A DNA stretch of 64,000 nt from Aphrophora alni (GCA_963513935.1 OY740765.1:122207362-122271361); one strand, 5' to 3'. Shown: positions 33,330-46,177, counted from the stretch's first letter. The notes: generated from the letters alone by a model not told the origin. Translations and numbers: made by a program.

Positions 33330-33880
33330 GATGTCCACTTATTAAACCGAGCACCTCATCTGCCTTAAGCTCAAGCTCCATGCCCAGTACCTCATCTGCT
33401 GTAAGTCCAATCGCCAGTACCTCATTTTCAGTAATGATATTGTCCCAATTCTTAAAACAAACGACAAAATGAGAGGAAAAAGTGTTCGGCAGCAGTTTTG
33501 ACTTCAAGCCCTTACAAGGATGAACTTGAGGCTGCGAAGGGTTGTAAAGGAAGAAAAGGAAAGACTGAAGAAAATTAAACTAGAAATAAAAAAATAAAAA
33601 AAGAAGTTGGTAAATCAAAAAATAAGCCTATTCAAGAGAAAAAGAAATCAAAAGTGGCCAAACGTGCTTCGTTTAGTGACTCTGATGGTGAGGAGAGTAA
33701 AAGGATTACCAAGGATTACTTGGTTTCCTGTACTGTCTGTACTGTCAGGACTTGTATTCAAAGTCTAAACAAAATGAAGGGTGGATCAGATGCTCTGGTT
33801 GTCACAATTGGGCACATGAAGCTTGTGCTGGGTGTGAGGAGGAAGACAATGAGTTCATATGTGATCTCTGCAAATAAACT
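33330..33880 (+). pseudogene. C-terminal remnant of a pogo/Tigger-type transposase with a Cys/His finger
   Basis: Pieces of one protein in shifting frames. First comes a Ser/Pro-Thr-Ser-rich linker (PSTSSALSSSSMPSTSS, about 33345-33430), then RGKSV followed after a shift by AFTSSP-like sequence and DELEAAKG, then IQEKKKSKVAKRASFSDSDG at about 33635-33685. A PHD-like zinc finger follows (CLYCQDLYSKSK, WIRCSGCHNWAHEACAGC, FICDLCK) ending at a TAA about 33880. Insect pogo/Tigger transposases commonly end this way. The DDE domain is missing and there are at least two frameshifts. Confidence 0.65.
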
Positions 33881-33884
33881 GAAA

Positions 33885-34296
33885 TAGGATAATCACAAAA
33901 TAATTCATGAAATGTTTTGAAGCAATTTTCAACTTTTGTATTTTTTTGTTTTTCTCTTTAATACATATTTAGAGAATTTAATAATACCTTAAACTGTAAA
34001 AAACACACACATAGGCTTAATTTGTTTTTTGAATGCAGTTGTAGTATTATTTTTTACATCGGGTATAGTGGCCACCCTTAGTCCATTTTGCCATTCCCCA
34101 TCGGGCAAAGTGGCCATTTTTTAGGGTTTGAAAAAAAAATTTTTACAAAAAATAACTAAAAAATGGTTAAACAGATTTTTTTAAAATATGTAATTAAAAA
34201 GCTACCTTATAAGTAATTTTTATTTGTTTTCAACATTTATAACTTCTTGAAAAAAATGTGTTTCCGTTAGAGTGGCCACTATGCCCACCCTTCCCC
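33885..34296 (+). mobile_element. 3' non-coding end and terminal repeat of the pogo/Tigger element
   Basis: After the stop codon, imperfect subterminal copies of GGTATAGTGGCCACCCTTAG (34051) and GGGCAAAGTGGCCATTTTTT (34103) precede a terminal GAGTGGCCACTATGCCCACC and CTTCCCC ending at 34296. TA follows (34297-34298), as expected for a TA target site. The matching left terminus is not in the window as an intact repeat. Confidence 0.5.
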
Positions 34297-34309
34297 TATT
34301 CGGCGTTAA

Positions 34310-34480
34310 AAGTTTTAAAGGCCGCCTTTTTGAAAATTATAAAAATAAAGTGTTTGTGTTTGGTACACTTGTAAATCGTAACATAGAAAATCCTTATATA
34401 CCAAATTTGAACTCAATATCTTATCTATTTCTAGAGTTTAAAGTGAGGTTTGTAAAAAATGAAAATGGTGGATTACGACT
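34310..34480 (+). repeat. dispersed repeat shared with 26295-26470
   Basis: GGCCGCCTTTTTGAAAATTA, GTGTTTGGTACACTTGTAAA and ATATCTTATCTATTTCTAGA align with the 26.3-kb copy. Confidence 0.6.
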
Positions 34481-34499
34481 AAACTGAGGCGAATTCGAA

Positions 34500-35040
34500 A
34501 ACGTTACTGAACATTTTTCATTTACAGTATTTGGATTTGTAGAATCCAGTCCTGTATATTGCGCTAAGGTATTTGTGACAATGTATATTGATTTACAAAA
34601 TTACAAGGTTCATGAAAACTGTGTTTTAAACAATTTTACCCTAATGTGTAAGACCACTTGATCTTCGATACAATTTAACATTTCATACAAGACCCAATAA
34701 ACATTATTTTTTGTTATTATATTTTAAAAATCTGCTCTTAATAGATTGTACAATGAAGCTGGATAAGTACCATGATGACGCTAAACAAATTGTTTTACCT
34801 CTTTAACAACTCCTTAAGTATTTCAACTCTGGATTCCGTTAAATTTCAAAGTAAAATCGAATTTTTCCTATTAAAGTCGGTGAGAAGAAATGTGCTTAGA
34901 AGTAGTTCGAAAGCATCAACTGGTTAGTGTCTATAAACTCTATTTAATAGAGCATTTCTTGTGTTTCGTAAATTTAATTTTCAAAACAAGCTGAAAGGCG
35001 TTGTTGAAATTGTGTAAATCTACCGAATTAAGATGAAAGA
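34500..35040. other. no gene seen
   Basis: AT-rich sequence without a recognisable exon or element end. Confidence 0.45.
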
Positions 35041-35041
35041 T

Positions 35042-35632
35042 GTATCTAACACACGACTCCACGAAAAAAGGTGTAGCTCTAGTTAGGGCCTCGGGATCGC
35101 TTCATTTAGCTTCTTTTATGTACTTCCTTGTGGTAAAAAGTGAAGAAATTAAAGAATGTTTAGTATTTTTTTAATAATTTTATTTTTGGAAATAGAAAAT
35201 TTCGGAATAAAAGTAATAAAATGTCAATGAGAAAATAAACAATCTAAAAGTAAAAAAAAAAACCGACTTCGTTAAAAAAGTATAGAGGCCTAGACGTTAA
35301 TCGCGAGTTTAAAGCGTTCAATATTTTGATCTGAAACTTTCTGTGTCGTTTGTACTCGAAACAAGCAATGTTATTCTGAATAACCCTCAATTCCTCACTA
35401 TAATTGGTACGTTGCAACTTCCGTACTGACAGTAGTGAGTAGGCTACTCGAGGGACCCCTAAGGACCCTAGCGAGGTTAGATTCCTCCTTTCACCTTTCC
35501 TCGATTCCTTCTTGACCACCTCTTTTTCTCTTTCGACCCTGACACTATTAGAGAATTCGAAGGCTAAGAGTTTCTATTTTACTTCCTTTTTTTTTTTAAA
35601 AAAAAAAAGGCGATGATGACTGAAAGGTTTTT
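35042..35632. repeat. split copy of the ~240-bp repeat family
   Basis: The left piece 35042-35095 (CACGAAAAAAGGTGTAGCTC, minus) and right piece 35490-35632 (CACTATTAGAGAATTCGAAG, GATGATGACTGAAAGGTTTT, plus) are separated by about 400 unrelated bases. T10/A10 palindromic homopolymers are at 35589-35608. Confidence 0.5.
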
Positions 35633-35639
35633 GCCTTTA

Positions 35640-36285
35640 AACAAGAAAGGAATAGTGCCGAGTTTCATCAATTATTTATTTATGATTGTTGAGTTTGACG
35701 GTTATAAAAATAACAACTCGATTAATCCTCTAATCATTTGGTCGTATTCTAGAGCCCATAACAAATATGCATTAAAATAAGCCTATTAGATTCTGATATA
35801 TTATAAAAAGAAATACTTCTATTTTTAAATTTTAATTATTGTAAATAATTTTTTTTCAGTGATTTCCTGCACTACAGAATGAAAAAAGTATACTCGTCTT
35901 AACCCCAAAACAAATAATTAATGTTAATAATAAAAAATTAATAAATCGGATGCCGAGGACCGGATCAATATGCACATACGTCATTGTATAGGTTATAAAC
36001 AATTTGTTGTTATTGTAAGTTTTATCGATACTGATAGGGCGTCAATTCTGTTCATAGTTATCACAATCAGTTTTCAAACAGAATTAAAACAAAGTGTAAA
36101 CTATTCTATTAGTAATCATTAATGATTTACTTAACTTGATAAAGCAATAGCAACATTGAGTATTACTTCTGCATACATAATCAGTAAACATTAACATCTA
36201 GCTTAACGTAGATGTAACTTATTTTAATTATCTTATGTAGGATTAACAATGGCCTGGGAAGATCGGTTTATATCCTACTTGAATG
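35640..36285. other. no gene seen
   Basis: AT-rich; nothing assignable. Confidence 0.45.
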
Positions 36286-36287
36286 TG

Positions 36288-36360
36288 GTCACTTTAGTGA
36301 GTACGGGCTTTGACCATTGCTGGATCTACACATTTTTCTTTAGCCTGTAATACAGCCTCG
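36288..36360 (+). repeat. fragment of the ~240-bp repeat family
   Basis: CACTTTAGTGAGTACGGGCT followed by GATCTACACATTTTTCTTTA, plus orientation. Confidence 0.5.
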
Positions 36361-36478
36361 TCAATGCCTTAGCAGGTGAAACCATTGGTCGGCTAGACTA
36401 ATAAAAAGTGGATATTACAAAATAAAAAATTGTGTTTTATTATCTTTAAACATGGAATTCCACCAAGAACCATCGGTC

Positions 36479-36803
36479 TCAACAGTAATGAAAATTAAAT
36501 GAGCTTACAGACTTTATAGCAGCCTGGCTGTCCGACCTGATAATGATATATTCATTGGTATATCCTTTAGCTAGGCACAGTTGTGCGCATTCCAGTATTG
36601 CAAAACTTCTGTTTGGAATACAGTTGTATTTTCCCAAAGCTATACTTATAATTTTGGTAGGTTGATTTGTCATATATTCTTGCAACTGCACCTAAGTTAG
36701 TACGAGATCCATCAGTATAGTATTCTATACTATTCTGTATTGGAGACCATGCTCTGTCAATATCCTTTCTCTTTTGGATGATAACTTCAAATGGTATAGC
36801 CAT
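36479..36803 (-). pseudogene. RNase H domain of a non-LTR retrotransposon, first half
   Basis: The minus frame from about 36800 gives PFEVIIQKRKDIDRAWSPIQ and IEYYTDGSRTNLGA (first catalytic Asp). After a frameshift near 36625-36640 come FAILECAQLCLAKGYTNE (catalytic Glu) and IIIRSDSQAAIKS (second Asp). Order and spacing fit the RNase H domain at the end of insect non-LTR elements. The frame breaks at the shift and stops at 36479, before the final His/Asp part. Confidence 0.75.
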
Positions 36804-37084
36804 GAGGTTGTTTTACTGATGTAATCACTTATAATGGTATATAATATGGTATATAGTATATTGAACTATTCAAATTATCATTTACATGCTGGTGACTGTA
36901 ATCTTTACTATGTTCATTTTCACAAATGTCAATAAGGATATTATAATGCATTAAAATAAGAAGTAATATGAATATTCAGTAGGAATATGCAAGTATATAT
37001 ATAAAAATTAAAAAAAAATCAATGTACACTTTTTTCACCAACTAAGTCCTATAAGAAAGTTATAAATACTAACAGTCAAAATGT

Positions 37085-37400
37085 TGGAGACTTGGTAAAG
37101 AAGGATATGAGATATTCCCTTCTCATTTAAAGGGTGATGAACTGGCTAAAAAAGGGACCAGCTTACACAGTAAAAATAGCTTTAGCATGAACTACCAAGA
37201 GACCCTTAACTAATGGAGAGAAGATTCAAGAGGAAAGCACTATGGGTCAATCAATATATCTCTCCAATCTTAAACTCTCAAAGTATGTAGTCTCATCCAG
37301 TACATGCAACCAGAGGAAAATCTTGGTCTTTGTAACAGTTATTGGAGCATTCAAGAAATATAAAAAATCTTGGGACAGACACAATATTAGAATTGTGTGA
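37085..37400 (+). pseudogene. RNase H C-terminal part plus downstream tail, opposite strand
   Basis: The plus frame contains HLKGDELAKKGTSLH, the block following the last helix of RNase H in these elements (usual form GNE-x-ADELAKKG), and then MNYQETLN and weakly similar tail sequence broken by stops. It lies on the strand opposite to the preceding half-domain at 36479-36803. Confidence 0.5.
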
Positions 37401-37655
37401 CCAAGTCACTTAAGCCCTGCCCCTTGCCCCTCACCTCCCACTTTGATCATTACACCTTGACCCCACACACTCTTGCCCTCACCCCTTGTCCCGCCCCACC
37501 CACCTTGCCTTGCCCCTTGCCGAGACTACGTGACCTGCCCCTTGCCCCGCCCCTTCAACTCTTACTCTGCCCCTTGGGGGTGACCACGTAACTTAAGCTC
37601 TGCCCCTTGCCACGCTACCTCCACTCTTATCATACTCCTTGCCCCGCCGCTCCCA
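37397..37655. repeat. C-rich degenerate tandem repeat
   Basis: Repeated CTGCCCCTTGCCCC-type phrases with a recurring GTGACCACGTAACTTAAGC-like block (37398, 37520, 37577), giving a unit of very roughly 60-120 bases. It lies just upstream of the composite repeat unit at 37660. Confidence 0.7.
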
Positions 37656-37657
37656 CC

Positions 37658-38015
37658 GACAACGATGCATGCTGTTGGTAGCGCTTATAATTACAGTACT
37701 ATTTATTAGTTTACATTTTACGGAACCAGAGTGCATCACCATCACACATTGGTTTATTTTTGATAATAACCTTTACATCAATGTGTGATATGCTATATCC
37801 AGAAGACAGGTAAGTACACTTGTAATAATTGTTTTTTTAAAAATGTTTATAGAATATATATCATGTTAAACACAAGCGACTATGCATATTGATGGAGGTC
37901 AGGTACGTACCCCGTACCGTAAGGCGTACCGATTTTTTCACGCGCGCGCGAAAAACTCGCGTACACCTTACGATAGCCTACGTGTCTAGCTCGTAACTCT
38001 AGGTTAAGGTTGCTC
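37658..38015 (+). repeat. composite dispersed repeat ending in a CG-rich palindrome, copy 1
   Basis: CCGACAACGATGCATGCTGT ... GAACCAGAGTGCATCACCAT ... CACATTGGTTTATTTTTGAT ... ACAGGTAAGTACAC ... CCGTAAGGCGTACCGATTTTTT, an alternating CG run, AAAAACTCGCGTACACCTTA. The last 60 bases (37915-37975) are an inverted repeat with the (CG)n at its centre. The second copy is at 49050-49466 and a partial end lies at 38205-38262. Confidence 0.8.
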
Positions 38016-38361
38016 TGAGGTGATGTGTGTAAGGTAATAACTAAAAAAATTCAGTCAGCTAACAAAATTATATGATAGAAACATGTTCATTGTATACAAC
38101 AACAAATCCATATTCAAAATACCGAGTAGTGTCCACAGCTAGCATAACACCAGTACATTTAATGTGTAATATATTTATATGAGTTATAGTTCTTCCGTAA
38201 GCCAACAGAAGAAAAACTCGCGTACGCGTTACGGTACGGGTCTAGCTCGTACCTCCTCCCCATCCACCATTTTGTGACGCCATTTTGTCTGCTATCTTGT
38301 CTGCCAGAGGAACATTGTTTTTTGGTAAATAATATGAAAACGTGTAGATGTTTTAATAATT

Positions 38362-38585
<224 letters not shown>

Positions 38586-38589
38586 CGGC

Positions 38590-40905
38590 TATCGATTCTC
38601 TACACAAGCCACTATTTTCTAAATTTAGCGAGCAATTGTAACAGGTTAGTAAACGTCCGCAAAGTAAAAAAGCTACCTCTATATCTCTTTCGTAATAAAT
38701 TTTACACGACAAAGTATAGTGCGTAGAGTCGGTATTAATCCGTTTGATTGCTGTCGTCGACGATTGCGTCATTTGACACCCAATCTTTAAGACCCAATCC
38801 ACAAGCAAAACAATATACACGATCTTCAAAGCCTCGATAGAAGAATCCAGCTTCGGACAATTAATTTAGCCGGTGACAAGGGGTGTTTCCAATTTGAATA
38901 GGTACCCAGTCGTGCTGTGTACGTATAGTATTCATAGTGATATACATCTACTACAGTTATACAATTCGTCCACATGTTCTCTGCTTCCGTCACTCAGTTT
39001 AACTCGAATAAACAGGTACAAATTAAACTCTGAGAATGGATTGTTTATTAGACCAATAATAACTTTAAATAATGTCACATGTTCTTTTTAAAATTAATAG
39101 AGTGTGACACTGAGCGTGATAATTTTAAACATATTTTAACCCACCTGCCTCTCTTAAAGACAAATAATTTGAACAAATTTAAAATAATAAGCAATGGTTG
39201 TTATGGTGCACAAAGTGAAATAATTAATATTACCAATGCCATACCATACCACCATTTTAAAACGTACTGAGAAAGGGAGTCAGGAAATGGGACAAGTAAA
39301 TTCAGGGCTAAAAATCAATCATTTAAATTTACAATCTGGTAGAAACAAGATGAAAGAAGTAACAGTTGTGCCGACCTTGCATCTTTAAATTCACCGGCAC
39401 CCGTTTCCCGTTATAATATTTTCAACTTAGAGCTCCCGTGAGCTGCTACAATTTGGTGGGCTACTCTGAAAACAACCTCACGTGATTTGACTCTGAACCT
39501 GCCCCGAGGCGATAGCATTGAGGTAGGCTCTGTCTAGAGATAACAGGGCTGATGTGAGTTCACTTTTCAATGCAAGTCGCAACGTTTTCAAATTATAAAA
39601 AAGTTCTTAACTTCAGCTCAAAATGAGTCAAAATTTTCTTCTAAAGGCGTGCGAAAACTTATGTTTTCTAAATTAAATTCATAATCGTGTTAACTTTCAA
39701 TGAAGTGCCTAGTTTACTACAATCATTCTCATCTGAGCCTCACAAGCGTTCCATTCTGCTAAAACCAGGTAACCCAAAATTTTCAGTTTAAACCTTATTA
39801 AGTTAACGATCTTAAAAATATGTATTTCCATTTTATAAATATAAAATTTTGAAATCTGTTTTCAATCATAATTAAACCTTAGGTTGTCTGTAAATTCTTT
39901 TTAGAGTATGAATTTATATAATCTTTTGAAAGAATAAAACCAAGCTTTATTTTTAGTAATTATAAAATCAAATCATCAATTAAGGAATCATTAAATTTAA
40001 TTACAACTAATTCTGAATTGTCTGTAAATTGTACCAGGTTAAATTCAAACAATCTTTTAAAAAGAAAAGCTTCTTTTTTATAATTAATAAAGTAAAGTCA
40101 TTCAGTAATTTATTTGAATATACATAACATTTTGTCTTTAAAGAAATTGCATTTTTATAAAACTTAATTACAGAAAAATATGTTGCTCATAAATCTGCAA
40201 CAGAAATGTTTAAACCTGTCTAGAAATGTCTGTTCTTTCTTTAATTGGTACATTTATTTCCTGCAGCTATACAGCTGGTTCCAGCACGCTGTAAAAAAAT
40301 ATTAAGATCCGGCAGTAAATTTCAAGTCCATGCTAAATATCTGAGGACTTCTTTTTAAGTTATGTAAAAGGACAAAGTGAAAACTAATGAACAACTTAAG
40401 CTGCGAAGTTAAGCTAGTCAGAATAAACTCGAACTGCATTTGTGGAATAATGTTTTGGGTGTTTTGTTGAACTAGACATGATTTTTTTTTATATATGTAC
40501 AAAATACAAAATAAAATAAAATATGGATGGGACACGCATGCACTTTTCGACCTTACGACCCCAAAGGGGTTAATTTTAAAAATTTAAAGTATTGACGTCA
40601 ATATATAATTAAAAATAAATAAATATTTCCTTTTACTAATATATACATTTAAAAACAAATTTTCCTTTTACAGTTGGCCAACTTATATTTACATATGTAA
40701 TTAATTAATTCTTATATATTTTATGTGTAATTGATTAATTAAAATTTGTTAACTTTAATATATATATAGGCCTATATATATACATACTTTAATTGTCTTT
40801 TCTATTTTTTTTAACTTACTTAGGGCCTAGTAATTAATTGTATTGGGGGGGAGGGTTTGATTAAAAATTATCTAAATCTTTTTGGGGCGTATAAATAATG
40901 TAATT
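38590..40905. other. no gene seen
   Basis: A GC-richer block at 39370-39570 resembles a dispersed element but has no recognised terminus. A diverged duplication of about 130 bases lies at 39885-40120 (TTGTCTGTAAATT landmark). No supportable exon was found. Confidence 0.45.
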
Positions 40906-40906
40906 T

Positions 40907-40910
<4 letters not shown>

Positions 40911-40978
<68 letters not shown>
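40911..40978. repeat. (TA)n microsatellite, 68 bp
   Basis: About 34 TA units. Confidence 0.96.
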
Positions 40979-40980
<2 letters not shown>

Positions 40981-41639
40981 TCAATTGTTACCTTGCAGAT
41001 TGTTCTATTTAATTAATTAAATAAGAAAGAACTACTAATCTATATTACATGTTATCTTTATGTAAATGGTTAACTTAAAACACAGAATCGCAAAATTTAA
41101 AAAGGTTAAATAAATCACAGGCCAATCAAAATTATCTAGCTCTCTTTTTTTAAACATTACCATTCCTGGTTCCAGAAGCATCTATTTGAGGATTTCATCC
41201 TTAAGAATGGTAACACAGTTTTCTGTACGGATACTGATCCAGAAAATTATTGACAATAATAGGACACGCTTTCAAATCACACGAAACTCAATTTTTTAGA
41301 ATTCCAATTATAAGATTGGAGGTAGTTATTATAGATCTACATTCAAAGTGCTGCAATTACCATTTTATAAAAAATAACAAAGACATAAGTTTTTGATAAT
41401 ATTAAGTGTTCAGGTTTTAAAGTATTTTGATCATGATTTATTGTTCATATTATTAATATGGTTTAATTGGACATTTGCCATCATTTTTGCATTTAAAAAT
41501 TAATGCACAACGTATAGAGAGTATAAATCTACTCCCGTTATCAATAACTGAATGTTGTGAGAGAAGGATTTTGAAATAGTTGGGATTAGGATAAATATGG
41601 AAAATAATTTTAATTTGACACTTCTAGGAATTTACCATT

Positions 41640-41892
41640 CACCACTCATAGTGAGTATGCGTGTGGCAGATCGTAGAAAGCTAGCTGGGTCTGACACCTT
41701 TCTTCGTGTAGTTTCGGTTTAGATCCTTCTCTTTCATTATTCCTATCAAGTTTTTCTTGACTAACTCTTGTTCTCTTCTGACCCTGACGTTATTAGAGTA
41801 TTCAAGGACTAGGAGTCTTTATTTTATACTTTATTCTTCTTCTTTTTATAAGGTGATGATGACCGAGAGGTTTTGTGGCATTAAACACCACC
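41640..41892 (+). repeat. most complete copy of the ~240-bp interspersed repeat family
   Basis: Runs from CACTCATAGTGAGTATGCGT through CTTTCATTATTCCTATCAAG, GTTATTAGAGTATTCAAGGA, CTAGGAGTCTTTATTTTATA to GGTGATGATGACCGAGAGGT. It aligns along its full length with the reverse complement of 56222-56468. It has no obvious pol III promoter boxes, terminal inverted repeat or coding frame, so the class is unknown. Confidence 0.75.
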
Positions 41893-42539
41893 AACAACAA
41901 CAACTAAATAAGATTTTTCTTAGTCTAGATTATAATCTAGAATATTTTTTCTTTAAAACACAACATTTGTCTTTGTTGGTGGCTTTAATATTAATCTACT
42001 CGACTTAAATAATTTACATAGAAATATATTAAGGAATTTGCTGTCCACTCAAGGTTTCAGTGGTTGATAGATTCACCCACAGTAGTGACTGCTACTGCGG
42101 TGATAACAATAATTTCCAAATTCTCTGGGAATATCTCTATTGAAATTAATTATACAACCTACAATATTTATTCACCATCAATTTTTTTATGTAGTACCAG
42201 AACCTGGAGCCTATCAGTGTAGTTCTAGAAGGAGAATGTTAGGTTCACACAATATTATTTTGTTAAAATCATTAGCACCTCAGCAGTGGTTAGCATTGAA
42301 TTATTATAAGGATATGGGGATTTCTTTTTATATATACTTTTACATATTATGTATGTAAAAAGGAATTTGAAATAAAACAGAAATAATAAAATTCAATTTA
42401 TTGAGAAAGAGTTTATAAAGTTTTTTAAGAGTAGCGAAAGAATATGAATTTAATAATCAATTAAAATCTACTGACATTTCTATAAAATTAATGGTCTGTT
42501 ATTAATAAAGTACACAACAAAAGATCAAACGTTTTCTTT

Positions 42540-44133
42540 AATTTATTTAAATATAGATGAGAAGTCATTCTCCAATCTGTTTGATACTGCTGAGGTATTT
42601 AATGATTATTTTCCAAATGTAGCTACAGCTGGTTGCAGAAAAAAAGGAAAAAATTATAAGAACCTCAAATGATACTTGTCCATGGAGGAAGCAGTGATCG
42701 TAAGATTGAAAGTTAAAAATCTACTGATATATACGGCTTATCTATCAGTCTTCTAAAAGAATGTGTAAATGAAATTGGCAAACCATTGGCAATTTCTATA
42801 AATACTTCTTTTGGAAGTGTAGTGATTCCAGAGTTGTTTAAAATAGTCAAAGTGGTCCCGATGTTAAAGAAGGAGCATTCTCAACTTGTTAACAACTACA
42901 GACCAGTCTCACTATTGCCAATTTTCAGCAAAATTATTGTAAACTTGTTTCTAAACAGATTAGAAATTTTTTAAATGAATTACAATTCTTTCTGATTCCC
43001 AATATGATTTTAAGAAGGGTAATTCAACAATAGATGCTGTAGTGAATCAATGGTTTTATAACTCAAGCAGTAAACAATACAGAACAGATTCTCAGTGTCT
43101 TTCTTGTTTCAAGTATAGTGTTTGACTTTGTTGATTTTCAAATACTTTGAAATAAATTGGAATATTTGAATATAAATGGTATCTCCATATTTTGGATTAA
43201 ATAAAATATGGCAAATATGGTTCAGCATGTTGAGGTGAATGGAGTTTTGTCAAATGGTATGAATCTTAAATTTGAAGTCCTTTTGTTCTTGATCCTATAT
43301 TGTTTGTATTATATATAAACGACTTTTCGTCTTCTGTAAATATTGATAGTGTTAATCAATTTGCAGATGACACAAATTTTACTTTTTGTGCCAAAGCTTT
43401 CTCTGAAATTGAGCTGAAAGGTTTTGTACTGGTAAATGCAGCAAGTCAATAATTCAATAAATTAAATCTTAAAATACATTCCAGTAAGACCAATTACATG
43501 TATTTCGAGAAGGAATTTGAGTAAAAATGAGACAACCTTAACATGTTTTTGGATAATCTCTTTCTGAGAGAGGTTAAGTTGGGACATTGTTTGTGTTTAA
43601 TTTAAAGGAGGTAGATTGTCTAAGACAGATCATATAGATAATATTTATTATAAAATTAATAATTTTTGCACCTAAATAATTTCGCCAAATACTGTAATAA
43701 CTTGTGTTAAAATTAGTATGTTGTGGTGTAATAAATCCCTACTTAAATTATGAGATTATTTTATTTGTCAATTTTATTAAACAGCATTTTCAAAGGTTAT
43801 TTGCTTTTCAAAAAAGGCAATAAGAATAATTTAAAAATTAAAGCATAGAGAGTCATTTAAGAATTTTAACAAACATTCTATTATATTAGAAGTAATATGT
43901 AAAGAGCAATAAAGCTCATAATAGTGACTTTCATTTTTAATAGTGACACTTGGAAAAAAGGGGTTATAGATGTGATCACCATAGATTGAACATCTATAAA
44001 AGGCTCACTGCCCAAGCCAGAATTATTCTACTTAATAAACTCCCAGAGTCTCTAAAGATAATAGATAATAAAAACAAATTAAAATTAAACTGTTTTGTTG
44101 CTGGGGAGTCTATATTCGTGGGTGAATTTTGTT
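42540..44133 (+). pseudogene. non-LTR retrotransposon reverse transcriptase, nearly full domain, decayed
   Basis: Blocks in order: a pre-domain FDTAEVFNDYF (42580), then SISLLKECVNEIGKPLA and FKIVKVVPMLKK, NNYRPVSLLPIFSKI (42880-42935). Next come a degraded finger/palm region with FVDFQIL, ILDPILFVLYI (43290), and the catalytic box QFADDTNFTF at about 43360-43385 (Phe-Ala-Asp-Asp, with both aspartates kept). Thumb and C-terminal sequence end in LNIYKRLTAQARIILLNKLP and stop at 44133. Many stops and frameshifts are present. It resembles jockey/CR1-type insect elements. Confidence 0.8.
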
Positions 44134-44134
44134 G

Positions 44135-44940
44135 ATAGGCGCTGCGGGTTGGGTTTTTCTGCCCTTGCTTTGTCCAACTCGTAAGTACGAATTTGTTGTG
44201 TTGTATATAATCATGTTGGCTTAGTTGTTAAATATCTATACTTTTATAATATTGAACTATAATTTATTGTAATATACATATTGTTGTTGAACTATTGTTT
44301 ATTTACTTATGTGAGATTGATATTCAAATGATTATTTCTAAAAAGCAAAAGAAAATAAATAAATACATATCAGAGTTGACTGAGGTTGTTGAACAACTTT
44401 TTTAAATTTTTATTTTCCATTCCTTTTATTACATTTAGATAAACAAAACATGATTTAGATTGAGAAAAAGATATTAAGATAAAAATAAAGCTTTCTTTAA
44501 CAACAAACTTAAACAAAACAAATAAATTGACATATGACATAATAATACATTACTTTACATTAAAATACACAACAGGAAAGAAAAACCAAAACAATATTAC
44601 TTCTAAATCCTAAACAAAAACAAAGATAAACAATAAATATACGGAATGGAATAAAGCAGCCCCAATGGGTCTACCAGTTTTGAGGCTGCATATGTCAAGT
44701 AAAAATAGAAAAAAAAGAAGAAATAAAAGAATTCAAGAGTTCATCGGGAGCAGTTAAACTATTAATAAATTTAAATTTAATTTAATATTTATTACAAATA
44801 TTATAATTTGTTAAATAATAATTTGTTCTATGATAATTAATTATGCACATCTATTTGCCTCTATGACATAAATATAAAGTGGTAAAAACTTACACTACGT
44901 AACATACAAACTTACTTTATGTTGATATTAGTGTTATAAA
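44135..44940. other. 3' tail of the retrotransposon, then AT-rich DNA
   Basis: The stretch to about 44370 (GGCGCTGCGGGTTGGGTTTT, ending AAAATAAATAAATAC) fits a retrotransposon 3' tail. Beyond it no gene is seen. Confidence 0.4.
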
Positions 44941-45480
44941 AATATTGGGCTAATATTAATGGACTAACGTTAAACCTTCAAAAACCCAAATCTATACTAT
45001 GTATTTGTTATTCAAAAATTGTGAATAAAATCTATCCAAGTAGTGCACTCAATCTTACAATAAATGGCATAATTTGTCTAGGATTAAAAATCTCAGACTA
45101 ACTATTAACAATACTTTGAGTTGGACAAACCCTGTTAATGGCATTAGTAAAAAAGTTGTTACTGGTATGAATATCTTGAAAAAAAGTTTAAGGAAGAGTT
45201 TTTCAGTTTAATGTTTGAGTGCATTAATTTTCTCATATTTTAATTATTATGGCACCATAATTATTGACATGACTGTGAAACTAGCTAACAAATTTCAGGT
45301 TGCTCAAAATGATTGTTTACGTTTTATTTTTGTCTAAAAAGTGAGGATCATGTTACAACAGTTACTCCTTACTTTATAAGGATTTAAGGAAGGTTGTCTG
45401 GGTTCGTTGTTATTGCTCGAGACCATTCCGGCATAGCACCAATTTCAAAATAGTTGGAATTATCCATGGAGAATCTCATG
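44940..45480 (+). pseudogene. non-LTR reverse-transcriptase C-terminal remnant
   Basis: Broken frames read NGLTLNLQKPKSILC, LTINGIICL, then NTLSWTNPVNGI-like, MNILKKSLRKSFSV, NYYGTIIIDMTVKLANKFQV, AQNDCLRFIFV and KSEDHVTT. This is the thumb/C-terminal succession of insect LINE polymerases, after the catalytic box. Catalytic residues are absent and frameshifts are numerous. Confidence 0.7.
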
Positions 45481-45568
45481 GTTAGGTTAACTTGTGTACT
45501 GTAATATATAAAATTATCTTTTTTTCAAAATTTAGTTGATTTATCAAATAGTTCTGGTAATGTTATAT

Positions 45569-45570
<2 letters not shown>

Positions 45571-45612
<42 letters not shown>
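45571..45612. repeat. (TA)n microsatellite
   Basis: About 20 TA units. Confidence 0.95.
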
Positions 45613-45615
<3 letters not shown>

Positions 45616-46174
45616 TATTTCACATAGGATAATTTATTTATAGGTTTATTCCAACCAAATCGAACAGAGATTTATAGTTTTCTGTAGTTAATTTTTTTTG
45701 TAAATTGTTATGCAATTGTTCATATTTAGGAAAATCTAAAATGATATAATGGTTGTGGTGTTCAAGAGACTGAGCAACGTAAAATATAAATTTTAATTAA
45801 ATAATATTTCTTTTCCTTCGAGGTATGTGTGATACTGACTTGTTAAGAATTCTGTATTTTTCATTTGAACAAAGTAGGATTGATTATGGGCCAATATATG
45901 GGGGGGGGGCTATATATTTTTAAAAACCTGTAATTACTGCTTAAAAGCAATTTATAACATTGATAATTTTAAAAACCCTCAGAAATAGACACTGTAACAT
46001 AAACAATTTATTTTCTGAAAAAACCAAGAGATTGGTTATTTTAATTATAGTACTGTATTTTGAAAAATTGTTAATGGTTATCCAATCATAGTGGATTGGT
46101 TGTTAGAGGAATGTTCTTGTATATGTAGGTAGCCCATGTAGGCTATAAATATTTATTTATGCTTAACTTTGTAC

Positions 46175-46177
<3 letters not shown>

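Noticed and set aside
37397..37591. Pro/Leu/Thr-rich plus frame
   Set aside because: Translation of the C-rich tandem array.
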